From Lepisosteus oculatus (Eukaryota > Chordata > Actinopteri > Semionotiformes > Lepisosteidae), in NCBI RefSeq assembly GCF_040954835.1, contig NC_090703.1, forward strand, positions 11,775,001-11,839,000: DNA of 64,000 bases, given 5' to 3'. Under the pieces are notes generated by a model. It was given only the letters and a program-made list of their open reading frames with translations. It made no database searches and was not told the origin of the DNA. Made by a program: the position numbers and the translations under genes. This document shows positions 36,401 through 47,435 of this stretch, in pieces (the first letter of the stretch is position 1; every line of letters starts with the position of its first letter).

Positions 36401-39400
36401 TTTTGCGGCATATTAAATTCCTCCATCTTTTGTACCCTATCGTGTTGTTACAGCGACGGTGTACAAAGGGAACGTCTGCAAGTGGAAAGTTTTAGTGAGC
36501 AGTTGTGAATGGATGACTTGGAATAGATTTGCATGACCCAAATTCACATGCAGCGGGCTTGCAGACTTCTGATGTTTACTCAATGGCATGCAGTCGCCGC
36601 AGTAGAGGTTTTTCCTATGGGATAATATAATGAAAGGAGCCAGAATAGGATTGCGCTGAATAACCTGGGAAAATTAAAAGAAGAGTTTATACCGTAGGAT
36701 TGTACATATCGACATTAGAACATCGTCCGTCTCCACGCACACGGGGTTCCTAATCCCATCACAGTATGTCTGGCACGTATGCGCTTGCGCTGTCAGAGAC
36801 CGTGCTTGAATCGCTCGATTTGGCGTGTGCTTTATATGTTATTACTCCTATGCTTCCCAACCTTTTTGAAACGTTTGCACCGATCGTGCATTTTCCATCT
36901 AGAACAGCCCTCTGAAAGTTATTTTAAGTGTGGGTGAATACGTACACGCAAAAAGAAGCGTCCATCCCTCACCTAATTGTTTCATTTAGTAATTCATGTG
37001 CACGTAACAACGGCTACGAAGGATAGAAGGCCGTTTGGTGTTTCAAACGAGTTTTTAATGGCGAATGCAGTATGTTAGTTTTATGTGGAATAAATATTAA
37101 TACATATTTTTAATTAATAACCGTCATACACATAGCTCTTAGTTTTCGTAGCTTTGATTGGTCATTTGTACGCCGGTGTACTGTATATGTACTGGAGAGT
37201 CGAAAATATTTTTTAAAAAGGTGAGCTAAACTCCACTTGAACTGAGTTAGAGACCAGATATTATTGCCCTCTGTAAGGGGCAGCAATTCTAACGGGTTTT
37301 AAGAGGATCATGAGAAATAACAGTGATGAATTAATGGCTTTTGCTGTTCAGGCTAATATTGAAGTATAATGTTGTTATTCTATTATAAAAAATGACAACT
37401 GTTGCTGATGTAGCAATTCGTGATATTATACTGTTTTTGGTCGTACATTACAAAAAAAAATGATATGATATTGTTTTCTGTTGGAATTCATGTAAGCCAC
37501 CCGAATAAGTTAATTTGTAAAACGGTAGGTTTTAATTATCCAATGCACTATATAGTACTGATAGGTATGCGTATAGAAAATTATGTAACATTTCTTAAAG
37601 TCATTTTTGCAGGCTTCCATACCATCCATGTTGAGTGTGTTGCAACTTGGGTTTGGTTACGGTGTGCACACCATTTATTATCATTTATCATGCTACTGAT
37701 ATTTTTAATTAACGATGACAAAGACACTAGTCTTCACAGTATTTAAGTTTCGTTAATGGGGCCCTGTGTTTGTTTTACATTAAAAAGCCGTTCAGATAAT
37801 GTGAGTTTTGAAGGCTGTGTTTCATATTTCATCAGAGGGACCTGCATGTTGCATCTTAAAACATACAAATGAAGTAGGAAAATACGGACTATGCACACCA
37901 TGTGAATTAAATGTGGCCGAAGCTGTTCGTTATACAAGCTAGCAATAATAATGAAGTGATAAAATGTGTGACTCATTAGATATGGATTTGTGCTGAAAGT
38001 GATTGACTGAATTATGCGTGTAACAGGGACTGTGTGGAGCAATTAAAAACAACTTTAATTTGCCCTATATTTTTCATATATTTTATGCATATCAGTTTAC
38101 ATGAGCCTTGAGCGGTGAACGTTGTGTTGTGCTGTGAGAGGCTGTTTTCGTGCCGCACTACTTTCTTAAGTAATAGCTACACAGCACATTTCCAGAGTCC
38201 GGTGAAAATAACCGTTTTTGGTGTGTTTTATGTATTAGTGCTGTAAATCACAAGGCTGTTTGGTTGCGACTTGATGTGTCAGCGTTGTACAAGAATTCCC
38301 CCGGTTGTTCCTTCGCCCAACACCTTCCGTTCTTTCAAACGGCTAAACAATGTGTTCTCCATTTAAAGGACGATTGTAGAGACGGGTTCCACCCCAGGAG
38401 GGGGAACATTAAGCTTTGCTTCAGTTAACATAATTGCTGAGTTACAGCCATAATACTGCCATTCACAGTAATGTTTGTTTGTTGATCCCCTCGGCCATTT
38501 AACACAATACACTGTCAAGAACCCTATTAAAGTAGATCCCTTAATTATTTTAATGAAAGGGCAAATGAAAGATTATGCGTTTAGAATAGAAAAATCTCTT
38601 ACCCCATTTATCAGTGGAGGTTATTACACAGTCACAGCAGAGCGAAAAAGACTGTGAATATTAGTATATAGGTTATGATGCAGAGGAAGTACCCGAGTTG
38701 TAATAATGGCAACATCATTGACCAGGACCAATATTGTTAATATATAGTAATCTGTAAGAAGTATGCTTGATTGCAGATGCACACCTACAATGGCCAGCCT
38801 GACCTGCAATTCAGTTTTTTAATCTGCCAAACTGTATGGAATATGGAAGGAACCATATTACCAAAAGAAGTGGAGGAACATAAATAGTTTGCACCTTTGT
38901 TTCCCCAGCTAAGTACCCCGAGATCAAGTCCCTGATGGGCCCCGACCCCCTGTTGAAGTGGATCGTTTCGGGGATGGTCATCGTGCAGCTGCTGGCGTGT
39001 TATCTGGTGCGTGGACTCTCCTGGAAGTGGGTCCTGTTCTGCGCCTACGCGTTTGGGGGCTGCATCAACCACTCCCTGACCCTGGCCATCCATGACATCT
39101 CCCACAACGTGGCCTTCGGCAACAAGCAGGCCAAGTGGAACCGCTGGTTCGCAATGTTTGCCAACCTGCCTGTCGGCATGCCGTACTCGGCCTCCTTCAA
39201 GAAGTACCACATCGACCACCACCGGTACTTGGGGGGGGATGGGCTGGACGTTGACGTGCCCACCGATCTGGAGGGTTGGTTCTTCTGCACGCCGCTTCGC
39301 AAGGTCGTGTGGCTCTTCTTCCAGCCTTTCTTCTACGCCCTGCGCCCGCTCTGTGTCAATCCGAAGCCTGTCACCCGGATGGAAGTGTCCAACGCTATGG

Positions 39401-42400
39401 TCCAGTTGTCTGCTGACTTTGTCATTTACTACCTGTGGGGCCTGAAGCCGGTGGTGTACCTACTGGCTGGGTCCATACTGTGTATGGGCCTGCACCCCAT
39501 CTCAGGGCACTTTATTGCAGAGCACTACATGTTCCTCAAGGGGCACGAAACATACTCCTACTACGGCCCCCTCAACTTCATCACCTTCAATGTGGGATAC
39601 CACATGGAGCACCACGACTTCCCCAGCATCCCTGGCAGCAAGTTGCCATTGGTAAAATTCTTTCCATTATTAAATCCCATTTATATTTTTGCCTTTTTAT
39701 TACTAATTATTATGATTATTATGATTTATTGTTATCAATAATAACAGATTTATTATTATGGTTATTAGTACACTTATATGACAGGTAATGGGGACTCCCC
39801 TCCACCAGTGTGCAGCCCCAACCTGGATGATGCGTTGGCAGCCAATGTGCTCCAGTATGCTCACTACACATTGGCTACTGGTGGGGAGGTGAGCAGAGTA
39901 ATGAAGCCCTTTCAGAGATGGGGATTATTAGGTGGCCATGATTGATAAAGGCCAGGGCCCTTTTGATAAATTTGGCCCTACCTCTTTTAGATTTTTAATG
40001 ACCATGGAGAGTCAAGCCCTTAGTTTTTTGCCTCATCCGATGGATGGCACCTTTTTGCTGTATAGCATCTCCATCACTATACTGGCTCACAGACCACAGG
40101 GTGAGGACCCCCTACTGGTCCCCCTAACACCTCTTCCAGGAGCAACCTTAGCTTTCCCAGGAGGTCTCCCATCCAGGTAGTGACCAGGCTCACACCTGCT
40201 TATCCTCAGTGGTTTTCCAGCTGTAAGTTGCAGGGTGATATAGCTGCATGCTTCTTGATACACACAACATTATATCCGAAACAATTAAGTCTGATGCCCA
40301 TGAAATTATTTTTTGTTTATGCTTAACTTTTCCTGGCTCGACTTTTATTTTAGCATTGCACACTCAGAAACATCTGGCTCCCATTTTTGTGTTAGAAGAA
40401 CGGTCTCTTTGACTGCGACTGGAGAAACCTGTTAGGCAATCCATTAAACAGTACAGGCTTCATCATGTGGGCTCTGTCACTGTTACAAAAGCTTCAAAAT
40501 GTATATGTACCCTGCACTTGTGTTATTTTCTCCGGTAACCTTTTGCACAGGAAGATAGTCCCTAACGTTATAGTTAATAGAATAGAAACACAACTTAGAG
40601 TTTGTTTTTATTTTGGCTCACTTTATACTTACACATTTACTTATTTTAATATTGAGGCTTTACACTTTCTTATATGTAATTCACATGTACATTGCCAAAG
40701 ACACAATATAGTTGCTGTAACAGTCTGTATGCTTTTCACTTGGACGTTGGTGGAAACGATTTATCATATAAGATACAGTATCAGGGAGCGGCTGATCGGC
40801 TGGAGTGCAAGGAACTGAAACAGAACTTGGGTGTGATTGTTCTGAAGCAGTGTGTTTTTTGGATTGAGCCAAGGTTAGAATTAGGGCCCAGTTGTCACAG
40901 TCCTGATTCCTCTAGCTTTTCCATACCTGCTTCAGAAAGTAACTGAATGATCGCTTATTTAATGGGTAGTTGCTGCAATTTGTGCTAATCAACAAAGCCC
41001 CCATTAAGCCAGTTTAAGTTGTCATTCAAAGTTAAGCACTTAATATTTCAATGGACATAGATGTTAGAATAAGAAGCTGAGTGGATCATGACACTCTGTC
41101 TTCATATATATTCTGTATATTATTCAGGTTATACAGCATCTGTGGTCTGTGGTTGTGCCCCAGATTCATACTGCAATCTCTCAGGCTCTACCTTACATTA
41201 CTGTATCTACCCTACATTTCCCACATAGGTCACAGACATTCTCACCAGAACAAAAGACCATCTTTCTGATGCAGTGGGTTTGAGCACTTTCAAGAGTGCT
41301 GGCGAGGGAATACCACAGTAACACTCTCATTTTACACTTGGAAAGCAATGTTTCTGCAATTTCAGCTGGACCTCCTATCACAGTTTACCTGTGGAACTGA
41401 AAATAGCTGATATATTGTAACTGATACGATTCACCAGTGGGAAACCTGATATGGAAGAATTGCCTCTTATCCCTTTGCAGTTAAACAGATTTCATGGTGA
41501 GTCATGAGTTTGTGAAAAAGACAGCTTTTTCTTTGAGGTTAGGTCTGTAGTCTTTGATGTACTCTTAAACCAGTGGTTTTCAAGCCTTTTCATCTGATAA
41601 CACACCAGTATAGGCAAATACCAAACCTGGAGAAAATGGCATATGCCATAAGCAGTATCTCTTGTGCTATCTTTAAGTACTCATACCAGAATTACTGTAC
41701 AGTATATCAAAGTAGTTTTTTGTATTACCGAGGTATACAGTAACTTACCTGAGCTTGTGTTATAACCCACTATCCCAACTCATGTCTTAAAACACTGATT
41801 CCTGGAATGGTGCACCTTTAGTCCTTTCTGACTTAAAAGCAAAGAGAAGTCTGTTTACTTCTCTCTACGCATGGAGAAGAGGAGTTTAGAGGAATTTGTG
41901 CAACAGAGAAGAGTGCAAATTACAGAAAAACTCATCAATAAGTAGATTAAATGTTTTTCCATTATAAAATAATCATATGCAAGGATCATTTTAATAATTC
42001 TTTGAAAGGGGAATTTAAACTCTGTTGTAATGTAGCAGAAGGTTTTGTTTTCATAATGTGCATTCTATCATGACTGGGCGTTTCTGAGTGAAACTCTACA
42101 CTTGAATTAGAAATTGCCTTTCCTCTTTTTTTTCAGATAAGAAAAGTTAATACAAGGTTCATGAGGTATTTTATTCTATTAAAACTGAATTTTGGACCTT
42201 GGATCTTTAAAGAATTATAAGTGAAGTTGAATCGTTCTTTTCTGACACACACAAATACTGCCTCAGTCACAGGGTAATGAGTCCCTTATTGCCTACAGTC
42301 AGGTGTTTAATATGTAACCTATCAGGGTGAGAGGCTGAAATCAACACATAATTATGGACCTTTAAGTTCACTCTGTGTGAGCTCAATGGATTTGTGCTTT

Positions 42401-44586
42401 TGCAAGTACTATTCAGGTACAGACTGAAAGCAAGAAGTTATAATCAGCCTACTTCACAATCAGCAGGGTTGCAGTTGAAAACTACTTTAAAAAATGATGG
42501 CTGTGCATTGATATTACAAGGTGTCTCCCACACTTCTGTCTCATTAACAGCACACGCAGCACACACAGAGAAGACCCATGTACCATTAAAAACTGTGCTA
42601 TGTATCGTGGAAAATACCAAGACTGAACTTTATAACTTAATCTGTGCTCAAGTGGCTTAAAATGGGGAGAGTGAAAAGAAGTCTCTGTGTTAAAAATAAG
42701 ATCTCTGCAGCCAGGACTGGTGTTGTGATTGGGACTACTTTGCCACTTATTTTCCGGTGAATTGGTTGCGAGGTGAAGTTTTATGCAGCACCAGTTATTA
42801 ATTATTGCAGTGAATCCAGCAGGTGGCACTCTTTTCTTAGGGCCAGAAAATAAAAACAACGAATCCATTCTTTAAAAACAAAATAACATTTTCAAATGTG
42901 ACACTTACATTTGTCCATTTAAATGTTATTCGATTTTAATAGCTAGCTGATCCAAAGATTTCAACTAGACACTTCTTGAAAGTAGCCAATAAGCGTGGTC
43001 CAGACTCCCACCACCCACAATTCTTTGTGTAACAAATTACCTCCTGTTACCAGTTTCAAACACACCTCCTTTTTGGCACTTTAGTCTTCTCTAGTCCTTG
43101 TGCCCTCTAATTTGTCTTTTACTATGGTTCTGAAGAGGTTCGTTTGACTTGGTCATGTGATGTTTTTGCTTACTTGACTCAGGTTCCCTCATAATCTTCT
43201 CAATTCTACCTTTGAGCCTAGGAACATAACTGGTTGCTTTTTACTATGTATTCTACCATTGTTTGCTTTGCTGTCCCACATTATCTAGTGAATGAAAATG
43301 GTGTGTCTGTATAAACACCTAAGGCTCATAAGTAGCTTCTTCTCATTTTTTATTTTTACTTTATATTTTTGCTGCTTGCATGTAAAACTCTTCTGCCAGA
43401 TGTTTTCCAGAAAGAGCATTGATTTCATTACCCAAATTTAAATATCCATACTTTATTGTACTCTCTGTTTTGTGTCATTAACTAGTTCTTAATCCAAATA
43501 CATGTATTTTTTTAATGCTTCTTGTAATTTAAGAATTAATATTTTACAAGGAACTTTATTGAAAGATTTCAGAGTATTAAATTAACAATTAAAAATGCTT
43601 TGTATCCACAGCCTGATGTACTTTAACAGGGCCTGCTTTTCCTAAACCTAAAAAAGCTTTTTCCTAAAAAAAAATGTAGTCTTTCCTTAGAATCCTTTTG
43701 ACATACTAATGATCCTCTAGTTTAGTTTCAATTAATGTTTCCTTAATCTTACATGTAATAAAAGTAAAATTTATGGGTTTATAATTACTTGGTCACCCTT
43801 TTTGACGGATGGGTGAAACAGTCAGTTTTCCAGTCATTGCCCGGGTTGTGTGACTTGTGAAAGACTTTTGCTGACTGTGAATAATACAGTATCTCAATTC
43901 AATCCAATTAATCAAATACCATCAGGACCTGGAGATTTATTTTTCTTAGGTGTCTCTAGTACCTATAACATGTCTGCCTTTTCTGTGTATTATAAAACTT
44001 GTACATGTCGATGGTTTCTTCCTTGGTAAACACCTGAGAAAAAATAACCTACATATCCCATTTCCATTTCATCTAAAAGTTTCCCATTTTATCTCTTGAG
44101 ACATTTTTTCATAGTACCAGAAATAAGGTTTGTTCACTGTTAACATTCAAAATTAAAGATTGCACAACTGATTCATGCAGAAGGTTAATGTGTGTGTACT
44201 AGTCCAGTCATTATGCTGTCATTCTGGTATTGAAGGGTATTTAGGATAGTCCCTGAGGCACTATTAAGATAATTGAATCAAGTATAATTGAATCCATTTA
44301 CCAAACTATAAAGCAGGTAATAATTTAAAGAGACCAACACATTTTCTGTACTTCAGTCCCTGGGTACCAGAGTTGAGGCACATGGCGCTGGTTCGGAGAG
44401 TCCTGGTGACTGACACTGCTCCCTCTTCTTTGGCTCTGGCAGGTGAAGAAGATTGCAGCGGAGTACTATGACACACTGCCTCAGCACACCTCCTGGGTCA
44501 GAGTGCTGTGGGACTTTGTATTTGATGACAGCATTGGGCCTTACGCCAGGATAAAGAGGGAGTACCAACTGGCCAAAGAAGACTGA
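28444..44586 (+). CDS. DEGS2: DEGS2 sphingolipid delta(4)-desaturase/C4-hydroxylase, complete coding region (3 exons)
   Basis: Coding exons are 28444-28525, 38909-39651 and 44443-44586 (82, 743 and 144 nt), giving 322 residues (human 323). DEGS2 is an ER membrane enzyme that makes phytoceramides by C4 hydroxylation of dihydroceramide and also has delta-4 desaturase activity. The three di-iron histidine boxes are present: HDISH at 89-93, HIDHH at 128-132 and HMEHH at about 259-263. Several hydrophobic spans surround them. The family N-terminus [12 protein letters not shown] and the stretches LHPISGHF and [12 protein letters not shown] are intact. G2 with a small residue at position 6 (MGSKTG) permits N-myristoylation, as known for DEGS1. 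I prefer DEGS2 to DEGS1 because of HMEHH (DEGS1 has HNEHH), the C-terminus ([13 protein letters not shown]) and YY1/EVL synteny. The start context gtggctATGG is good. Confidence 0.96.
29750..30003 (-). mobile_element. tRNA-derived SINE
   Basis: On the minus strand the head reads TGGCTAAGGATCTGC (A-box-like), and then GGTTCAAATCC (B box) about 30 bp on. The body follows, with gagcaaggcccttaacccc, gctccaggggcaccgtacaat and a tail ending cctaatgcaag ... ttattattaa. The arrangement identifies a Pol III tRNA-type SINE of a kind common in fishes. The exact family name is not assigned. Confidence 0.8.
30390..30696 (-). mobile_element. 5S rRNA-derived SINE, 5'-truncated copy
   Basis: This has the (AAT)n tail followed by gcttacacttatatagcgcttttctggac and the body (cacccctccaccaccaccaatgtg ... 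gccggggttacacccctac) shared with the full copy at 31545-32120. It stops before the 5S-like head, as expected for incomplete reverse transcription. It lies in the same orientation as the other copies. Confidence 0.8.
31545..32120 (-). mobile_element. 5S rRNA-derived SINE (SINE3 class), near full length
   Basis: The plus strand starts with an AAT microsatellite and ends, at about 32028-32120, with the reverse complement of 5S rRNA: cccaggagg ... gtactgaccaggctcacacctgcttagcttc ... gtgatatggctgctggc. This corresponds to the 5S internal promoter region (AAGCTAAGCAGG, GGTTAGTACTTGG, and GCC ATACCAC at the start). The body of about 430 bp is shared with three other copies in this window. The tail motif gcgctatataagtgtaagc plus ATT repeats on the minus strand is a typical LINE-dependent 3' end. 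Confidence 0.85.
32130..32660 (-). mobile_element. LINE (CR1/L2-type) ORF2 C-terminal remnant
   Basis: Read on the minus strand, one frame gives [17 protein letters not shown], then PMDVF, from about 32540 to 32460. This is the conserved C-terminal RGDLIETFKIL-type motif of non-LTR retrotransposon ORF2. The rest is decayed. It abuts the 5S-derived SINE. Confidence 0.65.
33900..34055 (+). repeat. SINE fragment, head-side
   Basis: The plus strand reads attgctgccacacagttcttgtgtcctgggtataa, then gaggagtttgcatgttcccctc and gcttgggttttcttcatgtgctctgg. It is a decayed copy of the tRNA-type SINE seen in opposite orientation at 61491-61790 (consensus-like ggagtttgcatgttctcccc, gtgggtttcctcc). Confidence 0.6.
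38909..39651 (+). CDS. DEGS2: DEGS2 coding exon 2: catalytic core
   Basis: A 743-nt exon encoding residues 28-275 and all three histidine boxes, from [14 protein letters not shown] to SKLPL. It is far more GC-rich than its surroundings. The donor is gtaaaa immediately after CCATTG. Confidence 0.96.
39700..40247 (-). mobile_element. 5S rRNA-derived SINE, diverged copy beside DEGS2 exon 2
   Basis: An irregular TTA/TAA tail precedes cacttatatgacaggtaatggggactcccc. The body has lost the gcgcttttctggacact segment. The 5S-like head is visible at the right end (catccaggtagtgaccaggctcacacctgctta ... gtgatatagctgc). It has the same orientation as the other copies. Confidence 0.75.
42816..42829 (+). 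promoter_or_regulatory. CTCF-consensus match
   Basis: CCAGCAGGTGGCAC matches the 14-bp CTCF core CCASYAGRKGGCRS at every position. It is supported by motif only. It lies in DEGS2 intron 2. Confidence 0.4.
43000..44160 (-). repeat. Decayed interspersed repeat (LINE-like), low confidence
   Basis: The stretch 43003-43250 resembles 32140-32560 in layout (cagactccca ... caa-ttctttgtgtaa, then ggttctgaagaggtt and caggttccctc), so it looks like a second, more decayed LINE tail. The part from 43600 to 44160 has long low-complexity phrases typical of old vertebrate repeats, but I cannot name it. Confidence 0.4.
44443..44586 (+). CDS. DEGS2: DEGS2 coding exon 3 and stop
   Basis: A 144-nt exon encoding the last 47 residues, [20 protein letters not shown] ... 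[13 protein letters not shown], and TGA at 44584-44586. It aligns with the human C-terminus VRKIAPEYYDHLPQHHSW. The acceptor is ctctggcag, phase 0. Confidence 0.95.
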   Translation: MKKIAAEYYDTLPQHTSWVRVLWDFVFDDSIGPYARIKREYQLAKED

Positions 44587-45340
44587 CCAGACCATCTGCT
44601 AACAGCAAATGCAAGTTCCATCAATCCTTATACCCACAATTCCTAGCTGCATTTTTTGCCGAGTTCCACAAACCAGTAGAAATGCGAGGAAACGTTTTAT
44701 TACATTTTACAAAGTGCGCAGCAGTTTTTCTGAGAAGACTAACATCACTCCGGACATTGCAACAGTACAATGAGGAGAACCCTGTCTTCAGTGAAGTCTC
44801 TTGCTGTTCATTTTGCTCTTCTGACTAATCTCATTACAAAGAATTGGATCTGTGGCATTGCTGCTGTGAAAAATATTTAAAATAACATTGTCACCATCAT
44901 TTTCAATCATCCCTTAGACAGCATAATTCTTATATTTGTTTTAGACTGATGCTCAATTCCTCTTATTTAGAATCCTTTTTATTTCAATACAATATAAATG
45001 ACCAGTCAGACCTAATGAAAGACTTGACTGCTTTAACTCAAGATTTTCAGTATTTTTTTCAGTGTTTTGCATGTTCTGAATAGTCATTAAGTATACTGGA
45101 TATGAAAAAGGTACATTCTTGAGTTTTTGTGTTGAAGATTTATACAATTGTTCTATAATAATAACAATAATTATTTAACAGACTTCAGAAGTTACTGTAT
45201 TTTAATTCTTAAAATGGATATATTTGTGAAAAAAGCTTGCTTTGCTTAATTAGGTGACCTATATAAAAATATCTAAAGAAATAGATGGTTTTATAAATAT
45301 GAATGAGTATTTTGAAATAAAAATGTGAACTTGTGCAGCA
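44587..45340 (+). other. DEGS2: DEGS2 3' UTR
   Basis: AT-rich sequence follows the stop codon up to a canonical AATAAA at 45316-45321, with GT-containing sequence just downstream. This gives a 3' UTR of about 0.75 kb, inferred from the signal. Confidence 0.6.
45316..45321 (+). terminator. DEGS2: Candidate polyadenylation signal of DEGS2
   Basis: AATAAA on the plus strand, followed by tgtgaacttgtg, the first canonical signal after the stop codon. Confidence 0.55.
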
Positions 45341-46779
45341 GAACTAGAATCCATCCAGTTTTGATTTGCTCCATATTCAATTATAGAAGATGTTTTACAT
45401 TCAAAATGCTTACAACCCTATTGGAAACAATAGTGATTTTACCATACTATTTTTAACTATAGGACCCAGTGATTTTACCAATCTGACACATGCAGTCTTG
45501 ATCTAAAAACACATTATCTGGCCAACCATAGATTACCTGGTGAATATACCATGGCAGATATCTTGTTTTTTTAAATCTGGAAATTGAAAGTAGTCAGGTG
45601 GATTTCAGAGTCATAACTTCAATATGGCTCGATCTATGTAGCTGTAAGCTGTTTCCTATATGAGGATACATGACAATATCTGCGACCTAATTTCAGACAC
45701 ATCATGAGGGTTTTTCACAGGACTGTTCTCGTTGATTAGGTGCAGTAAATTTGAACTAATTACTGTAGGTTTTTGGCATATATTTATGCACAAACTCAAA
45801 AACATTCTAGGGCAGGGCTTCCAATCCATCTCCCTGAGTCAACAGAGAAGCAGCTTAATCATCAACAGCTTAAACCTGTGTAGGAGATCTAATTTAACAA
45901 TCTTCCTGAGAGTTCAATGAAGATTGAACAATGAAGACCTAGAGAAACTACTGGTCTATTAGTCTTGAGGGTCTGGATTTAGAGAATTACTGACTTCCCA
46001 CTTTTAAAGTCACCATCTGCTGTAGTCACAGGACAGGTTTGTTTAATGCTTACTTATATCCCGTTTTAAATGATGGATATGACAGCATTTTATATAACAA
46101 ACTGCATTTGTTAGATACAATTATTTGTATGGTGATCCACACTTTTCCAAAATAAAGGAAAGCGCAGCTTTCCACTCAACCAATAGCACAAAATCAAACG
46201 AGATTAACCGCCTGTGCATTTAAGTCAGCACACTGAACAAACACAGGAAAGTTTGTTTTTAAAGGCTAAACGCTGTCAGGTACTACCACACATACCATAT
46301 TTGTGTTCTCAATTCATTCTGCAATGTTCACACCTCCAGGTTAAATATTTACCTTTTACGAACAAGCAACCCCAAAATGGCACAGGATATTGTCCATGCA
46401 CTGTAGAATTAATGGAAGTAAGGAAACCAAAAATAGATGGTATGTGTTTATATAATGCTGTAAGGGAGGAATATGACATTTTCAAAGCGCACTGCACTGA
46501 CCAGATCAGGTGAAGCAGCAGTTGCTTTAATCCAGCTGTAAATCAAGTGACCATCAGATGAAAGTACTGAGAAGACATGTGAAAACTAAACAACCTAAAG
46601 ACCAGAATGTAACATTTTTAACCTCTTTCAACAAAAACTTCGTACAACAAATACATTGTTCACAGTTTTATTTAAATGGATTTAAAACTCAGTGTATTTT
46701 TTTAAACCAGGAAGCACTTGGTCAAAAAGGGAAATAAAATGAACAATACTTCACCAAATCCTTGCAGTCAATAAACATT
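45341..46779. other. Intergenic interval between convergent DEGS2 and EVL
   Basis: AT-rich sequence with no recognisable gene, RNA or repeat. A second tttatt (minus-strand AATAAA) at 46667-46672 could serve as a more distal EVL signal. Confidence 0.6.
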
Positions 46780-46785
46780 TTTATT
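46780..46785 (-). terminator. EVL: Candidate polyadenylation signal of EVL
   Basis: Minus-strand AATAAA about 0.6 kb after the EVL stop codon. Another lies at 46667-46672. Confidence 0.45.
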
Positions 46786-47397
46786 AACAACATGATCACA
46801 AATACTGTGGTGTATTGATGTACTGTTTATAAGGTTGCAATATTTTAAAGAGCAACAGTTTCTATTCTTCCACAACTAGTTCAGGTTCAAACTTTTTTTT
46901 TTTCAGTGATTTCAAACATCATCTGTGTTGGCAAAGGATAAAAACTCTTAAACATAAAAAATGATGCAGAGGTCATGTAACTATAATGCAAATTGTGTAT
47001 TTACTTATCATCGTATCTTTAACAACCCAAGAAATAAAATAATAATACCAATATAAAATATAAAAGACTGACATAAAATGGTGTGCAATGTTTGTTTGAA
47101 AAATAATATATTATAATAATTATAAACAAAGTAAAACAATAAAATCCTAGAAAACAAATCTGTAATTTCAATTTCTTCCAAACTTAAGACTTTTAACATT
47201 ATGTAGACTGAAAGCAGCAGGCTGCAATCTGGGCTGAGTCTCTAAATTTACAGAGAAGAAAAGGTCGGTAATGCAGACATATCAGTGCGGGTGTCCTCTG
47301 GCGTGGTCTTCTTCGCCTCACTCTTCCTCCTCCTCTCCGTCACTACTTCCCTCAGAACGCAGCATGCTTCCTGCTGTCTCATATGTGTTTGCCGATA
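46780..47397 (-). other. EVL: EVL probable 3' UTR
   Basis: Sequence after the EVL stop on the minus strand, ending at AATAAA (tttatt at 46780-46785). It begins with a short GC-richer part, then turns strongly AT-rich. The open frame at 47285-47653 on the plus strand overlaps the EVL terminal exon antisense and is not supported. Confidence 0.5.
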
Positions 47398-47435
47398 TTA
47401 TGTTGTACTAATTCTACTAAGTTCTTGTCTAATGG
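47398..47435 (-). CDS. EVL: EVL terminal coding exon
   Basis: A 38-nt exon encoding the end of the coiled coil, (A)[11 protein letters not shown], and a TAA stop at 47398-47400. Human ends AIRQELSGISTT. The acceptor is tttcccag. It is too short to show up as an open frame on its own. Confidence 0.94.

Larger units (their letters stand above)
28526..38908 (+). other. DEGS2: DEGS2 intron 1
   Basis: A 10.4-kb intron with gtacgt donor and ttccccag acceptor. It carries a tRNA-derived SINE (29750-30003), two 5S rRNA-derived SINE copies (30390-30696 and 31545-32120), a LINE reverse-transcriptase tail (32130-32660) and a SINE fragment (33900-34055). From 34.1 to 38.9 kb I see ordinary AT-rich sequence with no gene. 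Confidence 0.8.
39652..44442 (+). other. DEGS2: DEGS2 intron 2
   Basis: A 4.8-kb intron with gtaaaa donor and ctggcag acceptor. A 5S-derived SINE copy begins about 50 bp after the donor. A perfect CTCF-consensus match lies at 42816-42829, and an old decayed interspersed repeat fills much of 43000-44160. No exon or gene is seen. Confidence 0.8.

Noticed and set aside
39045-39788. Alternative-frame and antisense open frames over DEGS2 exon 2
   Set aside because: They are shadows of the GC-rich exon. The frame with three histidine boxes is clearly the coding one.
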